A DNA stretch of 6,388 bases from Methanobacteriota archaeon (GTDB lineage: Archaea > Thermoplasmatota > Poseidoniia > Poseidoniales > Poseidoniaceae): assembly GCA_018645535.1 (NCBI GenBank), contig JABGWN010000104.1, positions 1-6,388 of the forward strand. Reading direction: 5' to 3'. Below are positions 5,052 to 6,388 of this stretch, piece after piece; positions within the stretch are counted from its first letter, which is position 1, and the number at the start of each line of letters is the position of its first letter. The translations under genes were made by a program, and so were the position numbers. Below the pieces are notes generated by a model. The model was not told where the DNA came from. It did no database searches and was given only the letters and a program-made list of their open reading frames with translations.

Positions 5052-6230
5052 ATAATGGCGATAGTACTTATCGGGATTCTCCTTTTACCATTGGCTTCTG
5101 CTTCTGAAGTCAATTTTTCTGATTTAACACCACTGAGTTCCCAGAATCTTGACTTGAATGCTGGTGATGTTTCTCCGGATGGAACCACTGTTCTCGTGGT
5201 TGGGTCTGATGGATTTATCCATGGTATTTCAGGTACTGAACCAGGAGATCGAGGAAAGGACATTTCGATAGATAGTGGCCGGAGCGCTTCTTTCAACGAT
5301 ATTGCATGGCATCCGAACGGTGAAACTGCTCTTATTGCAGGTGATTTAGGGGCTGCCCTAAGATATATCCATTCTGACCAAACGATTGAATCCTTGAACG
5401 GAGCAACAACAGCAAACGGAATTGAACTAACAAATGTTGAATGGAGAGCTGGCGGGGATCTTGCTTTCTTTGGAGCAAAAAATGGCAACATATACAGTTT
5501 CAACCAAGGCGAAGGACTCTCTGAAATAGAGGGTAGTATGAATTCGACAATTACAGATATTGCATGCCATCTTGAACAGAATATTTGTGTTATAACTACA
5601 CTCGAAGATGGTGTTGGGGTAATAGACAGAACAAGAGAATTAACTTGGATAAGTGGAACCTCAAACCAAGCATGGATGGCTATTGATTGTCCTAAATCGA
5701 CGCTCTATACATGCACTGGTTTTGCAAGTGGAAGACAATACCTTTCAATACGTCTCGATATTGAAGATGCATCCAAATCAACTGGCGATCTTGATGGAGA
5801 TGGTAAAACCGAAGCACGTCTTCTTGAAGATGGCGATAGCGATTTCATCAAACTAAGCCGTGGTTATGACGGAACTACGCTCGTCCACATGGCTCCAATG
5901 GAATCAGTACGACATCAACCAAAAGTGAATGAGATATTCCTTCATACCTCTTCAGAAGAGTTAACTGCATTCAATCCGACTGTTGCTGGCGATAGTATCA
6001 CACTGATTTGGGAGAAGGGAGAAAACAATGGTTGGATGATCACAAATACTGGGAAAATTGTCCAAATAACTCCTGATGAAACAACACCAAGCCTAGGAAT
6101 AATGGAAACACTTGTTTTCACGGCTGTGGCGATTTCTGTACCTGGAGTCATAATTGGTTTGATTTACATGAATTCTTCGTTTTTACAAAGGAAATACCGC
6201 CAACTGCGCGGCTTTGATAAGAAAAGGTGA
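5043..6230 (+). CDS. Secreted beta-propeller-like protein with C-terminal membrane anchor
   Basis: No specific family is recognised. From the ATG at 5043 (395 residues) it starts with a signal peptide, MRRIMAIVLIGILLLPLASASE, with probable cleavage after about residue 20. A large extracytoplasmic domain follows with repeats of WD40/YVTN-propeller style: VSPDGTTVLVVGSDGFIHGI (43-62), IAWHPNGETALIAGDLGAALRY (87-108), VEWRAGGDLAFFGAKNGNIYSF (132-153) and weaker copies beyond. Four cysteines (175, 182, 216, 224) sit in adjacent blades and could form disulfides. DLDGDGKTE (249-257) is a DxDxDG calcium-binding-type loop. Near the end is one membrane helix (about 354-376) and a basic tail (RKYRQLRGFDKKR), giving a type I topology with the propeller outside. 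A GTG at 5022 is in frame, but the ATG gives a normal signal peptide with an RR n-region. Tandem TGATGA stops. Possible roles are binding or surface scaffolding (inference). Confidence 0.85.
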   Translation: MRRIMAIVLIGILLLPLASASEVNFSDLTPLSSQNLDLNAGDVSPDGTTVLVVGSDGFIHGISGTEPGDRGKDISIDSGRSASFNDIAWHPNGETALIAGDLGAALRYIHSDQTIESLNGATTANGIELTNVEWRAGGDLAFFGAKNGNIYSFNQGEGLSEIEGSMNSTITDIACHLEQNICVITTLEDGVGVIDRTRELTWISGTSNQAWMAIDCPKSTLYTCTGFASGRQYLSIRLDIEDASKSTGDLDGDGKTEARLLEDGDSDFIKLSRGYDGTTLVHMAPMESVRHQPKVNEIFLHTSSEELTAFNPTVAGDSITLIWEKGENNGWMITNTGKIVQITPDETTPSLGIMETLVFTAVAISVPGVIIGLIYMNSSFLQRKYRQLRGFDKKR

Positions 6231-6273
6231 TGATTCTTATCCTCACGGAGTTCGTGCTAAAGTTCATCAATCA

Positions 6274-6280
6274 CTTTCAA
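6274..6280 (+). promoter_or_regulatory. TATA-like box before the acyl-CoA dehydrogenase gene
   Basis: CTTTCAA is centred 26 nt upstream of the ATG at 6303, and no Shine-Dalgarno precedes that ATG. Spacing and shape resemble the boxes before the other first-in-operon genes here. The 72-bp gap (6231-6302) otherwise shows only a small imperfect hairpin and no clear terminator. Confidence 0.3.
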
Positions 6281-6302
6281 CCACGTACTCCTAGGGAACA
6301 CT

Positions 6303-6388
6303 ATGGAACCATACGAAGGCCTAGACTTTTACGACATTGAGTCCTTACTCACAGAAGAAGAAATTATGATTCGCGACATGGTTCGTGA
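6303..6388 (+). CDS. Acyl-CoA dehydrogenase family protein (3' partial, N-terminus only)
   Basis: Only 28 codons lie in the window, and the frame runs open through the right edge. The visible residues, MEPYEGLDFYDIESLLTEEE followed by IMIRDMVR, match the start of acyl-CoA dehydrogenases, especially the glutaryl-CoA dehydrogenase-like group, which opens with a 'DFY.id.LLteEE..iRD.vR' helix. These FAD enzymes oxidise acyl-CoA to enoyl-CoA and hand electrons to ETF, whose two genes lie about 4 kb to the left. None of the catalytic or FAD-binding residues are in view, so substrate (glutaryl, isovaleryl, short-chain or other acyl-CoA) cannot be told. The gene starts 72 bp after the propeller gene stop and probably has its own promoter. 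Confidence 0.8.
   Translation, partial: MEPYEGLDFYDIESLLTEEEIMIRDMVR

Noticed and set aside
5003..5503. 166-codon minus-strand ORF opposite the propeller gene
   Set aside because: Shadow of the plus-strand coding frame; composition is not protein-like and the plus-strand gene has a signal peptide and a membrane anchor.
6244..6256. CACG-gagtt-CGTG hairpin after the propeller gene as terminator
   Set aside because: Only a four-base stem with no following T-run; expected by chance.

Overview
The window looks archaeal, most likely a planktonic euryarchaeon of the Marine Group II / Poseidoniales type (Thermoplasmatota). The lineage is an inference. It rests on an archaeal-type tyrosyl-tRNA synthetase, a protein matching the N-terminal half of an archaeal/eukaryotic MCM helicase, a small gene resembling a Thermoplasmata family, moderate-to-low GC, and signs of leaderless first genes with Shine-Dalgarno sites only inside operons. 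There are no RNA genes, mobile elements, CRISPR arrays or long non-coding stretches. The largest gap between genes is 113 bp.

Layout, left to right: (1) the 3' part of a metallo-beta-lactamase-fold hydrolase of the glyoxalase II-like type (+), open at the left edge; (2) an etfB-etfA operon (-) for both subunits of an electron transfer flavoprotein, whose etfA stop overlaps the hydrolase stop; (3) a stand-alone MCM N-terminal-domain protein (+), divergent from etfB across a 113-bp promoter region; (4) a two-gene operon (-), an uncharacterised 174-residue protein followed by tyrosyl-tRNA synthetase, convergent on the MCM-like gene with 7 bp between stops; (5) a secreted, membrane-anchored beta-propeller-like protein (+); (6) the first 28 codons of an acyl-CoA dehydrogenase (+), cut by the right edge.

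The ETF and the acyl-CoA dehydrogenase fit together functionally. The dehydrogenase would pass electrons from acyl-CoA substrates to ETF and on to the respiratory quinone pool, as expected for a heterotroph degrading fatty acids or amino acids. The tyrosyl-tRNA synthetase and the MCM-like gene are information-processing genes.

The most unusual item is the MCM-like protein. It has the helical A region, zinc-binding cysteines, OB fold and basic hairpin of an MCM N-terminal half, but stops where the AAA+ ATPase should begin. Other points are two operon junctions built the same way, with the upstream TGA stop inside the downstream Shine-Dalgarno, and a set of TATA-like boxes about 24-30 nt upstream of first-in-operon starts.
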